This document shows positions 35,463 through 47,084 of a stretch of 64,000 nucleotides of DNA, in pieces (position 1 is the stretch's first letter; each line of letters starts with the position of its first letter). Below the pieces are notes generated by a model. That model saw only the letters and a list, made by a program, of their open reading frames with translations. It was not told the DNA's origin and did not search any database. The DNA lies in the NCBI GenBank assembly GCA_946902985.2, contig OX336389.2, positions 1,082,381,788 to 1,082,445,787 of the forward strand, given 5' to 3'. Position numbers and translations under genes: made by a program. This stretch comes from Meconema thalassinum. Lineage: Eukaryota > Arthropoda > Insecta > Orthoptera > Tettigoniidae.

Positions 35463-37925
35463 TATACCCATACATTTAGGAGAAAGTTGGCTACGTTCCT
35501 TGTTGAACATCTTGTTGTTATAACACGTGATGCTTTTTACTGTATTTGTTACTGTGTTATTGTGTTGAGAAACATTGGAAGATTTATGTTTAAAATTGTT
35601 CTGGCAGTAATGTACAACTAATGCGCCGTTAATTAATAAGAATAACTAATTACTATTTGGTTATAATTTATTGGCAGGGATATCTCTAGACAGGCAATAT
35701 TTTACCTATACAAACAAGGTGAATTGCCGTTTCATTTAGTGCCTTGAGGCCACGTGGTCATCAGCTTCGTGTACTTGTTAGTTATTTAGATAATTAGTTA
35801 TTATTGTATTAAGGGGTTGTACCCGTTTATCCTTGAGTAATATATTATGCCAGAATCTGAAGATGGAGATGCATCGCAGCAACTTGTAGTACCCGGCTAG
35901 AAAAACTACGAAGAAGCTACTGGAAAATAAAACAGGAGGGGTACGCTATTTACTATTGTGCTATAGGACTATACTACTGTTTTATTGAATCTCTAGCTAC
36001 TAATGGAGAGTGGGAAACATTCGAATCTCGAGTGCAATGCGTTGAAGGTGTAGGTATATGAGTCCTATATTACCTCTATAGTACAATATTTCTACCTAAT
36101 TATCTGCAAATGACAACTCAAATGTACTATAAAACGCTCAGATATCCGTAAAAACATGACTGCTGGGTTAATTCAAAAATAATTCATATTTACAACGCCT
36201 GAAATAAAATCACATGTTCAAAAATTAAAACCTCCTAATTGGTTCCAACTACATACAAAACAAATAACAAAAATAATTAATGCTCCTAGCATAATAACTG
36301 TTGTTCCCTAGTTGAAGGAGTAGATAATAAAAATGGATTAAGTTACCTAATATAAAAATCATGAAACTAGCGATAGTCATCGCTAATACAATCACTAAAT
36401 TTTACTCTATACAATATTCTCCTTAATCTTATTCAATCCCTAATCCAGCTAAAATTCTAAATAATCGATCTATAGTTAAATATATACATTACGTACACGT
36501 TCATGCTCTGTCAATTCAAATTTACTACCAATTCGCCACTAACCTGCATCTACACCAGTCTCTTATCAGAACATATAACCCGTTCATTCAAGCCTAGATT
36601 ACAATAATGTCATCGCCGGTACTTTCTCCGAAAATAAAATAAAAAATAATAAAAAATACTCTTCCACATCTTATTCAAATAATTATCATTGTTAATATAT
36701 CTTCACTACTATCCATCCAAGTGATCTATCAGTAACTTGAACGTGAGCATTGATCAGCCGTTCATCCCCTCTGCATAACCTCACACATCTGTATCAGCTG
36801 ATATCAATCACGCTACACTAGCTGACTTTACCAAACATGAACTACTCTCCCACACAATGTTTTCCTCAAAATATGCATTTCCAATACTTTTCCATTATAT
36901 TTCATCGCAGTACATCATAAACTATCACGTTTCATACATCCGTGAAACAATGGCAACGTGCACATCGCCACTATCGTCATACAATGCATATTTCTGACAC
37001 AATGAACTGGAATACTTCCTCATCAGCTTACATAACACATGACAAACTAAAATGTGTTCCTACTCTTCACAACTGTATGATATCTCTCGTAAAATCTCAG
37101 CTTTCTATACATAAAAAGGTCACGCAGACCTCCAATAATATATCCTCCACCCCTCTGGACTCTGCCACATGAGTTGAGTATGTTAATCATTAACAGGTCC
37201 CGGATAATTATGTGCTTAACTTTTCAGAAATATGTGATTAAGTTTCCAAAATATGTTATTATATTTTGTATGATATATGTCCTCCAGTTACTCGAAATAT
37301 ACAGTAGTTGAAATGTTTAGCTGCGTGAATAATCCATAATTCTGTCTACAGTAGAAATGTTCCTGCTTAACAGGCCGGGACTTGAATCAGTTTCCGAATC
37401 CTAAAATACTTACTGAAGATGCGCGATACTAATTCATGTATGTGCTCTGTTTTCGAATTTGATTCTAAAGAGCAGAAGAAAATGTCACTTCAAAAACTTT
37501 CATAGCACTCTGTCAATACTCACAAGTTTCGCAGACCACTGTAATTTCAGGTAAAATTTCCTGTCAAGGTAAGGAATATTGATGGCGTAATGAGACTGTT
37601 GACTCCAGCCCCCCCCCCCCCCCCCCCCTGCTATACTTAATGAATGCAGAATTCCTGTCACGAAATACTACTACAATACAGAGACAAGGGTGCATTCACG
37701 AAATAGAGAAACAAAGTACTAGAATGGCAAAGGGTTGAAATTGTGGGCAGTACAACATACTGTACTAAGGAGTTCAACATTCCACCATAAAATGGTATAG
37801 GAAATATATACTTATGAATAAATGCACCAGAATATGTATTTGTTTGAAAAACGGCAAAGATATGTAAATAAATGGAAAATATTTACTTAAATAAAAATAT
37901 TTAAACACATAACAATGTAGGCCTT
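35463..37925. other. Unassigned AT-rich region with a 20-nt C run
   Basis: About 2.5 kb without a recognisable gene, RNA or transposon. A homopolymer of 20 C occupies 37609-37628. Confidence 0.4.
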
Positions 37926-37935
37926 AATCATTAAC

Positions 37936-38244
37936 ATCGGTGGCTACGCTCGCTAAAGCGCAGCATTAGGACATGGGGCCAAGCTCTCTGCTGACTCGGT
38001 TGATGCGTGGGTTCGAGCCCCAAAATAGGCCGTCCTTGGAATGTTTTTCCGTGGTTTCCCATTTTCAAACACCAGGCAAATGCTGGGTTGGTACCTTCTG
38101 ACAGGCCACGGCCGCATCCTTCCTTATCATTACTCAGTTTCATTCATCTTCATCTATTCCATCTCTCATCCCGGGGCGCAGGTCGCCCACAGGCGTCGAC
38201 TAGAAAGACCTGCACTCGGCTTCTCAGAAGGCTACACGACAAAA
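37936..38244 (+). mobile_element. tRNA-derived SINE, family B, copy 2
   Basis: Collinear with 12073-12394: GGCTACGCTCGCTAAAGCGC head, B box GGGTTCGAGCCCC, CCAGGCAAATGCTGGG, GGCCACGGCCGC and the CAGGTCGCCCAC segment. A 10-bp target duplication AATCATTAAC at 37926-37935 and 38245-38254. Confidence 0.88.
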
Positions 38245-38726
38245 AATCATTAACCAGAGACTAAGATTTATAAATGGTGTGATAATCCTTGGTGACAAGA
38301 ATGAGAGAAAAACGAGCGTGAATGTTGCAAGAGCTAAAAATTTCAGTGGAATGGTTCTTATGAGATTTGAATGTTCTTGGTTTCACCACTTGTAAGTACA
38401 TCTGCTTAAAAACTGAACTTTGAAGTTCCTTGCTCCTAATTTCTTGGGAGATGGAGTTGGTAATACTGTTTCAGTAGACTGGATACGCCCAGTTTTCCTT
38501 GTCGAGTGAGGAATTCGTCAGCTTGGTGCTGGACAAGGCTAGTAAACTACAGAGGTTGCCTCAATATGGAGCTCTTAGGCGAGGGGATGGCGGAGGGAAG
38601 GGAAAGGACGTGACGTCACACGTTTCCTCGTAGCGCGCGAGGTGCGAGATATGCAAGGAAAGTCAACTTATATTGTATGGATTGCAGTGATTTAAGCACG
38701 TGTTTTAAGCCCTTTTGTTTATAATC

Positions 38727-38982
38727 ATGCCAGGCCAAAGATGTGCTGTGGCCGTTTGTCACAGTTATTATAAAGTTGGAAATGACTTGTCGTTTTTCAC
38801 GATGCCTAAAGACGCATGCCTTAGCAATCAGTGGATTGCTGCATGTAAGCGAAAAGATCATTGCAACCCTCAAACAAGTAGGATATGTTCCCTGCACTTT
38901 ACGAGTGAAGACTTCGAATTAGACTACAGGGCCGAATTGCTTAATATAAAGCCAAGATTTCCAAGGAATCTAAAACCAAATG
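38727..38982 (+). CDS. THAP zinc-finger exon of the P-type transposase
   Basis: The frame from the ATG at 38727 encodes about 85 residues with a full C2CH THAP signature: C at position 6 and 11 (QRCAVAVC), a W in NQWIAAC, C and H in RICSLHF, and a proline-rich LKP-type end (KPRFPRN). THAP domains bind DNA and form the N-terminus of P-element transposase and THAP9. The exon ends at a good splice donor TG|GTAAGT (GT at 38983), so an intron probably follows. An upstream in-frame ATG at 38715 is less fitting, because MPGQRC is the usual THAP start. The exon itself is intact; the rest of the gene is not. Confidence 0.85.
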
Positions 38983-39293
38983 GTAAGTGAGCCTAGCTGG
39001 CCTACTCTTAAGTTTTGATGACCTGCTAGGATGATTTTAAAGCTGTTAATATTTTTGACATATTTCGTACATGGTATCAGGGGCGTGTATAAACATTTTA
39101 GAGGGGGGGGGGGGAGGGGCTGACTATCGTGGAAAATTGTGAGTACTTAATGAATTTTCTATTATAGCCTATGGAGTATGAATGGAAAATATCTAAATGG
39201 GCTACTTGTCAATTTATAAAGCAGAAAGGTAAACACTCATTTCCTTTTACAAATTGATAATTATTTCTTAAAAGTAGACTACTGTGAAATACA

Positions 39294-40288
39294 TTGTATG
39301 TTGTACCCAAGTTGGCTTTTTTCGGGGAGGATCTGGAGTCCCCTCAGTCCCCTCCCCCCTTATATACACCCAGGCATGGTATTTTGTTTTTGGACAAGAT
39401 GGAAAATTTCATGAGTAATTCTCTTTGTATTGGTAAAAATTATTTGCAAATATTACAGAAAGCAGTCATCCTTTCAATAAAATCCCTTCGACTTCTGTTC
39501 CAAGATATGGCCCGTAGGCATAATACAGAGTACATTCTCACACATAGGCTAAATCAAGATGTACTGGAAAACCTCTTTTCACAATTGCGAACCCGTGGTG
39601 GCTCCCCTTGACTGCATTTACAGACTGAGGATGATTATTTTAGGAAAAAAATCCAGGAGTTGTTCAAAAGCAAACCAACACTGCTGATCCAGATTCAGAT
39701 GAATATGTAGTTGCTAAAGCACTAAACAAAGCTGGCATAGTGTCTGAATCAAGTAACATGCTTCCAGAACCAACCTTAGGGAGCAATGTTCAACCTGCGT
39801 CCTTCATTGCCAATATCATGGAACAAAGTGAGGAAGATGGCAAGGCTTATGTTGCAGGTTATGTAGCCCACAAGTTCCAAGGTAAATTTCCACAACTTGG
39901 GAACTTAACCTATGGAATGCAAACTTAACACGATTATGCATTGCCAACCTGAATTAAACACTTGTCATACGGTGGTATGACCGATCCCTCAGAAACTTGG
40001 CTAAATCAGTTCCGGCACATTTCAGCAAAATTCGTCACATTTCACGGAAAATACGGATTTCAACGAGGCAAGAACGTTCTAAGAAGAACGACAGATTTTG
40101 TGTCGAGAGAAGTTTCTGATGTACCGTCTGGTGGGGTTGTGGCAGATGTGATAACAATTTTCCTCATCAGATTGAAACATTCCAATTCTATCTTGCATAA
40201 GAAGTGGTTATTGGAAGTCACTAACACCCACGATACTGCTACCGAGTCTAGGCGAATTTCCAAGAAATTCAAGAAGATCACAACATAA
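39294..40288 (+). pseudogene. P-type transposase C-terminal remains
   Basis: Three blocks in different frames. 39294-39611 contains LNQDVLENLFSQLRTRGG, the conserved P/THAP9 motif, and ends in a TGA soon after. 39740-39928 contains EDGKAYVAGYVAHKFQGKF. 39962-40288 contains SYGGMTDPSETWLNQF and the positively charged C-terminus. Frameshifts lie between 39611 and 39740 and between 39928 and 39962. The N-terminal catalytic RNase H-like part between the THAP exon and 39294 is not visible and may be deleted, since only ~310 bp separates them. Confidence 0.75.
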
Positions 40289-40487
40289 AATGTAAGTAGG
40301 CTACATTCAGTTATTTTATCACCCATTTACCAATAATTTCATGAGATTTAACTGTTCTTTGCGTACTCAACAGCTGATGTTGACAGTTTCGTTACGTTCC
40401 CCACATGGCGCGTTTGGTATCTTGTGACGTCATCCGCCTTGTGAGCGCTGATTGGTGAGTGAAAATTGAGGCAACCTCTGTAGTTTA

Positions 40488-41147
40488 TAAGCCTTGGGTG
40501 CTGGAACTAGTCATGCTGGCAACAGACGACCAAAGAGGATATAATATGCGAGTCCTAGCGCCCATGTTAAATAATTTCCTTAATTTTCCTTAAATCCACC
40601 TTTATTTCTCTCCGGAAGTGGAAACATAAGAAAGTAAATCCCTGATCTGTCACCTTATTTTTGTGAATTTATCGCAGTGATAGTGCATTTGTGATCAATT
40701 AACATCAATAAGCTTTGACAACATAATCTCTGAAAAGAATATTTCAAATACACTTAACAATAAATTCGAGACATGTTGAAAAGTGTTGTTCAATTTGTAA
40801 TGTTGGCAGAAATCATACATAGTGAAAATGTTATTCCAGTTCTGTTTGTATTGAGGTTAGTTCATCAAATAAAACATATTAAATATAGGTTTTCTAGTAC
40901 GGTTTTTCTGCTAAATGCTATAAAATCATGTATCCAGCCAGGTTTCCGAACAGGTATAACCTCCAAATTCCAGTGCACGTTCTTTGCTCTATCCTACACA
41001 AATTGACAATGTAACTTTCAGTCGGTCAACACAATATATTTCCAATTACTGAATATGTGAAAATATGACCCGAAATAAATTACATGTGTTTAAGATATAC
41101 CAGGTGAATCAGCTGAACCTAATAATATGTTTTTATACAGCCCAATT
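40488..41147. other. No identified feature
   Basis: No gene or repeat recognised. Confidence 0.35.
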
Positions 41148-41715
41148 AACGCGTATTGTCAGGAAGGTTCATATGACTCTGCTTGCATCCCGTACGGTAC
41201 TTTAAATAAATAAATAAATAAATAAATAACGCCTGGCACTACAGCCCATGAAGAGCCTAGGCCTACCAAGCGACCACTGCCCAGCCAAATTGGCCATTTG
41301 GCCTGCAGATATTGGGGTGACGCGTGGTCAGTGCATCAGATCCCCCAGTTCGTTAATTTTGGTTTTTGTGAACGGGACGCTGTCTCACTGTCAGACAGTT
41401 ACTCAATTGACCTAACGAGGCTGAGTGCAACCCGCTCCAGACCTCACGTCAGTTTCTAAAATCGAACCCGGGGCCTCCGGAGGAGAGGCAGGCACGCTAC
41501 TACAACACCAAAGGACCGGCTTCCGTATGGTAGTAATGCATGCAATCATACCGTGCAAACGATACTGAACCCTATTATTTTTCCCTCGTATCAATCTGTA
41601 GTCATATCGAGGAAGCAATAATAGTGGTCAGTATCGTTTGCAGGTTATGCGTGCAATGCATTAGTACCACACGGGATGCAAGCAGAGAAATATCGACCTT
41701 CCTGATAAAAACGTT
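41148..41715. mobile_element. Foldback/MITE element split by a SINE
   Basis: The left arm (41148-41200 plus 41523-41577) and right arm (about 41608-41715) are inverted copies: TCTGCTTGCATCCCGT..GGTACTAATGCAT and GCAAACGATACTGA.CC occur in both, oppositely oriented. The arms are about 100 bp with a ~30-bp centre. The SINE at 41201-41522 splits the left arm. Target duplication of the outer element was not identified. Confidence 0.65.
41201..41522 (-). mobile_element. tRNA-derived SINE, family F
   Basis: The minus strand starts with a tRNA-like head (AGTAGCGTGCCTGCCTCTCC and B box GGGTTCGATTTTAG) and ends in an (AAAT)n tail at 41203-41228. CGTACGGTAC (41191-41200) and CGTATGGTAG (41524-41533) look like a diverged target duplication, supported by the opposite arm of the foldback element. 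Confidence 0.75.
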
Positions 41716-42536
41716 AGGTGGAATGAATAAAACAATATTATTAGTGTATTATAATCAAAGTGACGAGTGTATGTAGATATGACACTCCGTAGAAGGTGTT
41801 ATTATTATTAATATTATTATTATTATTAATTTACTTGTGTAACTTAGGCCAATATTGTAGCCTTATATTTAACTATTCAAATTATTATTATTATTATTAT
41901 TATTACTGTTAATTCACACCATATTAACGCGTATGCATAAGGAATTTGTGAATTCTCAGAATTGATATCACGTGAAGAAATTGTCGTAACATAAGCCACG
42001 ACGATTGCCGAACTGAAGAAGTAGGGTGTTGCCATGACAACGGAAGATTTGATTGGACGTCGAATTGGGGAAGAGTTCATTGATATGGAATCGAAGAGGG
42101 GACTGGAAAATGTATAAAACAGCTGACACGAAGGAACTCTAGGTCTTATCTTCACTATTCTTGACTACTCTGGAGAGCGATCTTTCTAGAAATTCTGGTG
42201 GCTTAATATCATGGACTTCGTCCATAAGTTCAGTCCTTATGAAAAGTACTAGTTTAAGATTATATTAGACTGTTTGTCAAAGCATACAATGATTTTGGTC
42301 GTGTTAGTTGGCCACTCTCATTAATGTGATTATTGAAGGTATCGCTTCATCACAATCAACTACTTTTAAATATCAGCGACTCCTACGAGTAATACGGAAG
42401 GAAGGATGTCTGGAATCAACGGGAAACAACAAGTTGGCTCAGGCTTGAGCAAACGACTTCACGAGATGGCAACAATGGTGAGCGAATTGGCCAGATTACA
42501 AAAGTCTCTGTTTTAATATAAATATTTATTTGGGCA
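41716..42536. other. Unassigned region with two (ATT)n runs
   Basis: ATT/TTA microsatellites at about 41799-41828 and 41880-41906. No gene recognised. Confidence 0.4.
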
Positions 42537-44019
42537 TTTAAGGGGAGTATGAATGGCCTATCCCGCTAATGTTAAATTTGCTAACTTCATGACCCATTTT
42601 CTCAGGAACTACTCCATACAAAGTATTGAAACTTTTGCATATTATTTATACATGCTTTATGTACTTACTCCTCTAGTTTTATTGACATTCATATTCTAGG
42701 AGTTGAGATAGAATTTTCTTCTCCGCTTCATTTTTCACACCTTTTCTTGTCACACTATTGAGCATTTTTCTTCAAATATACATGCTATCTCTACCATTCT
42801 AGAGGTATGGTATTACAAGGGGGTTCTACATGAACAGTGAAAAAATCAAGAGTATATCTACTATAGAACCGGAGATAACGGGTCATTTGTCTGAAAAAAG
42901 TTAGTTTTTCAGAAATTGCAATTAAAAATTAATTTAGATTGTACCTCACATTTCAATGGAAACAACAGCTAAATTGTGCCGGCAGTGTAGTTTTCATAAT
43001 ATCCTACATTGTCCGAGTGCATCCTCTTCTTCCTCCTGAAAGATCTTGCATCCTTGGACACTTTTTGGGCCAGTAGCTCTGCCTTGTCGACTCGCTCCTT
43101 GTCCAGTTCCTTCGGTATGGCTGGTGTATTCCAACCAGTCTTCACTTTCAGCTCCGCCAAGACTTTCAGTCTACCAGCATTGCCATCATTAAAGGTGATG
43201 GCAGCAGCATACACACCAAGTTTCATTGTATGGTACCCCACAAATACATTTTTAGGTACTCTTAACAACACTACATTGTTGAATGACTCATTCACGTTTT
43301 GTGTTTTCCCTGTCAGACATTTCTTCAGTAGGTCTGGATTTGCCAAATCTCTATAAACTAGCTTTATAGCCAACATAACAGCCTTAGGTATAGAGGTCTA
43401 GTGGGTAAATTTATCTAAAATACCAGCTGCAGCAGCTTTTTTGTATTTACACCACTCGCCGGAACAATGTTTCTTTTTCGAGAAGGAACTTGAAGGTGTA
43501 GCAATGTGTAGAGCTGACGTACTAGGCGAACTTTCATTCCTAATCTCATTCACAACCTCGTTTACACCTAGATAAGTTCTATAGTACCGATTTCCTTTGT
43601 TATTTACTTTTCTGAAGACTCCATTTGCTCCTGTCTTGATTAGATGTACTCAAGATCAATAACACAAAAAAAATAAAAATATGCACGTTATACCAAGAAT
43701 ATCGCACGCACAACGTAAACAATAAACACAACTTTTATGCCAGTCCCGCTAACGTATGTAGCAAAACTTCCTCTAGAATTTAAATCAAACCACAGGCTGA
43801 TGGGTCTTGAGATATGAAGTATTTACTGAAAAATGGTACATGGAATCCTGAAAATACCCTGTGCAACTAATTTAATTTAATTAAATTAAAAATATTTCTA
43901 ATCAAGCAAATTTCATAAATCATACACCAAATTAATCAGCAAATTCCAAATAATGTTTTGGGATCAAAAACAAAAATTGCAACATTTTCAACAAAATGGC
44001 CATTTATACTCCCCTTAAA
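42537..44019 (-). mobile_element. Mutator-like DNA transposon with TIRs, truncated coding part
   Basis: TIRs of about 22 bp, TTTAAGGGGAGTATGAATGG at 42537-42558 and the complement with one change at 43998-44019. Inside, on the minus strand, lies the C-terminal part of a Mutator-like transposase. No clear 8-9 bp target duplication was identified. The N-terminal transposase half is missing, so this is a non-autonomous derivative. Confidence 0.7.
42969..43640 (-). pseudogene. Mutator-like transposase, C-terminal part
   Basis: Minus-strand frame from about 43640 with one in-frame TAG near 43398. After it comes the open stretch 43376-42969 (135 codons). Recognisable blocks: HCSGEWCKYKKA (a C/H/C cluster), AIKLVYRDLANPDLLKKCL, GKTQNVNESFNNVV and KLGVYAAAITFNDGN, which are typical of insect proteins with the Mutator-like transposase domain. 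The basic end RRKKRMHS may be a nuclear signal. The upstream residues that would hold the first catalytic acids are absent. Confidence 0.7.
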
Positions 44020-45104
44020 GTAAATTCACTAGTTTTGGAAATAAATTAAATCTTATAACTTCATCTCCACTTCTTTCAAGGCCACCACGATAAGATTGCT
44101 TCCACATACTTATACTTTTATTATTATTATGCCTTGTTATATTTGTTTTAATTAAATTCTTTCCATTTAAATTCATACACGGTGTTTCTTCTCCTGTAGT
44201 TAGAAATTACTATAAGTCGAACCTCTCCTCTCATACGAATATTATCCTGGTGAGAAACCTAGTTTCCCGACGGGCTGAGGTAAAGTGTCTGTGTGGCATA
44301 TGCATCTTGGTATGTGCAAAGGTATTTTATTTCGGTGTTCACATGGCAGTGAACCCGATGGCGCCCAACAACCAATTATAAAAACATCTGTATTTGATAT
44401 CAAAGTGGAGAGTTATTGTGTTTCTTCCACATCCCTTCAGGAAAGTTATTCTAGATATTATAAACATTACATTTGTCGCCCAACAGTAGGACTTGATGTT
44501 GATGGCGATAGTCAATCCCTGCTATAAACATATATTTGTCGCCCAACAGTGGGGTTATTCATTATCAACCTCCCATGTTATAATCATCACACTGGGGCCA
44601 GCTGATTCACCTAGTATTTTGTTATGGACTATTGGAAAAGCAGAAAATATATAACAATGTATACCAGGTTAAATAGCTAGCCTTCTTTTCTATAGCATCT
44701 GTTATTTCCAAGATACCAATGTCCAACCACGTTTAAAAAGTTCACAGTGATGATTTGTTCTGAAACAGTTATTTCAATGCTCTCAATATTAGGTATTCAT
44801 GTTGTTCTTGACTAACCTGGTCATGAACATTGTCAGGAATATGACAGCCATCCTAGTTTCTCATCCGGGTGGCAAATTGGTTATGGAGGAGTTACAAGCC
44901 GAGGAATCTATAACATAAATGTAAAGAAATATGGATCCATAGTACAATTCTTAATGAATTACTTAACATATCGACATGAACATGTAACGGCTGAAAAAAT
45001 ATTTCGGTAATAAAGGAATACCCAAGTAGGTATGGCAAACAATAGGCCTACATATGTAAACATCAGTTTTATTATCTCTCTGTAGTTCAATCACTCCAAC
45101 ATTT
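44020..45104. other. No identified gene
   Basis: A segment with TTGTCGCCCAACAGT(A/G)GG is repeated at about 44473 and 44533. Otherwise nothing recognised. Confidence 0.35.
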
Positions 45105-45370
45105 CAATGGCTTGGTCATCTAGTTCATCAGCCCCATGTAGTTGGGTGTGTGTTGGACTTATCTGTGTTTCTGTGATTACTGGATTAGAATATGCAAGTT
45201 TATTAGAGATTAGTGCCCAGGGATTTGAAATAAGGTACTATCCTAAAGGGAGTGTCGAAAAACCACACTCAGGATAGACCCTGCCAATGCCAGGATTCAA
45301 ACCGTCGATCCCCACACTTGCTGCAGCTGCCCATACGGCCGTAGTGCATGACTTATCGAGAATGGCTATG
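45105..45370 (-). mobile_element. SINE family D, copy 2
   Basis: Reverse complement is collinear with 15940-16412: B box GGTTTGAATCCTGGC, TATCCTGAGTGTGG, then ATCACAGAAACACAGATAAG and the module with CCAACTACATGGGGCTGATG. This copy has no insertion, so it defines the uninterrupted order. Confidence 0.7.
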
Positions 45371-46402
45371 CTGCAGGATGTTATTCCGACAGAATTGTAT
45401 CAGAACTTCAATGAAATATTTTAAACGCTTTTTAAGACTATCATCCACTTAAGAATACGTATGAAATAAACTTTATTATTAGTGTTGAAAACCCTAGGAA
45501 AACAGACGGTTACTGAACCTGAAAAATGCGTATGCCTCACTGCTGCCTAGCAAAACCATATTGCTCCAAGTGATTTGTACCATTCTCTTGGACCTAGAGA
45601 AAGGAGTAATACCCATCTTATTAAGGATGCAAGTGAAATACTTTCCTCATTAGACTAAACGAGAGGAAAGCAAAGATAGTAGACCTACAGATAGGAATTT
45701 ATTAACATTTTTACTAAGAATCACGCAGGCTAATTCCCTGGGAAGCGACGAGCACATGAACCTTTGCCACATACAAATAAATACCAGTTATGTAGTACTC
45801 ATCAAATAAGCACTATAATAAACTTACTTGATAGAATGAGACCGGTTAATATACAGTATACTATATCACTCTCCAGAAAATTAAATCAAAAGCAATTTAG
45901 GCTAACTGCTGGCGGCGTTCCAGATGGAAAACAGTATCAAGGATTTTAGTACAAGTCTCTAATAGCCTTGTAAGTGGGGTAAACAGATAAGGGTTTGGGT
46001 ATATTGGCCAGTAGTCTTACAGATGACTGACACGCCACATTTCACCACCAAACAACATTCATATTTCATTACAAACAACAGAATTGCTCATTTTGTTCTC
46101 CTTTTTTTTTCTTTTGACTACGAATCAACATTATTAAAACTTCTACACCATTTATAAAAATATTTAATAAAAACAAATATCATGCCATCTTGCAAAAGAA
46201 GATGATAATCGGCAGCAAGGCTTGCCATCAAAGTATACATATCGTACCCGCCTGCCATTTATGGTCATAATATAATGGATATATTTGTATGCTATTGTAT
46301 AGAGCTGAGCTTGCATGTTCGAGAAGGTACGGGAAAGACGTGACGTAGGCCGCACTCGTGTGCCCAGTCATGAAGCCCCGTGACGTGGAGGTTGCAGAAC
46401 CA
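45371..46402. other. No identified gene
   Basis: AT-rich; only short open frames without motifs. Confidence 0.35.
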
Positions 46403-46440
46403 TATAAAAGGGCCGGCCTCTGAAGGGCAAAGATTCACTC
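46403..46440 (+). promoter_or_regulatory. Candidate core promoter (TATA plus initiator)
   Basis: TATAAAAG at 46403-46410 is followed 23-30 nt later by ATTCACTCAC, an initiator-like sequence. Upstream lie two CRE-like sites (GTGACGTAGG, CGTGACGTGG). It may belong to an unrecognised LTR or to a lost gene; there is no intact gene downstream. Confidence 0.3.
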
Positions 46441-46449
46441 ACAGCCTGA

Positions 46450-46932
46450 ACTCAATCCAGCACAGTTAAGTACCTAGGTGTAACCCTGGACAAAAAACTG
46501 ACCATGCTCCACCATGTCAAGATGCTTCAACAGATGGTCCACAAACGGATGCTGCAGCTTGACCCAATCCTCAATAGGAAGAGCCGTCTTGATAAAACGC
46601 TGGGCGTAAACATGTATAAGGCTCTAATTCGGCTCATAATTACATTCGCCTGCCCCGTCTGGGGCTATACATCCAAGACGAATCTCAACTAGCTGCAGAT
46701 CGTCCAAAACAAATGCTTGCGGTTAGCTCAGTGGCTCCCGCGCGATACACCTGTGCGGGAGCTGGAGCGCATAACCAAAACACCAACCATTAAAGCATTT
46801 GTACGCCAACTCGCACTCAAATTATATCGCACCAGATGCTATTCGGCCAACCCACTCCTGAGAGCCCTCGGGCGACACGATATTGGCCGCAATAGCAAAT
46901 ACCCAACCCCACGACATATCCTCTTCAGGTGA
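46450..46932 (+). pseudogene. Jockey-clade LINE reverse transcriptase, C-terminal fragment
   Basis: One frame with a single stop (TAG at 46690). Motifs in order: VKYLGVTLDKKLT, then the thumb-region ALIRLIITFACPVWGYTSK, LQIVQNKCLRLAQW and the closing TPTIKAFVRQLALKLY. These are the C-terminal third of a Jockey-type ORF2 reverse transcriptase. The endonuclease and the catalytic YxDD part are missing, as expected for a 5'-truncated LINE copy. The 3' UTR probably continues to the right and is split by the mariner at 47085. Confidence 0.85.
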
Positions 46933-47084
46933 AGTACGTGAAGGTGGTGCTAAGAGTAGCACAACCCAGGGACACACGCAACAGCTGTCATCCCCCACAT
47001 ATTCCATGAAAGTCCTTGGCCAACGGCTCCGGCCCAACCAAGGTGGCCACATGCGCTCCACCCGCTGCACTCATGAATTGTATA

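Larger units (their letters stand above)
38543..40487 (+). mobile_element. P-element-like DNA transposon with terminal inverted repeats
   Basis: TIRs of at least 23 bp, TAAACTACAGAGGTTGCCTC at the left (38543-38565) and its exact complement at the right (40465-40487). Between them lie a THAP-domain exon and remains of a P-type transposase. The subterminal regions both contain TGACGTCA-type sites (about 38614 and 40422). A clean 8-bp target duplication could not be identified next to the TIRs. The coding part is broken, so the element looks inactive but could still be mobilised by a relative. Confidence 0.8.
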
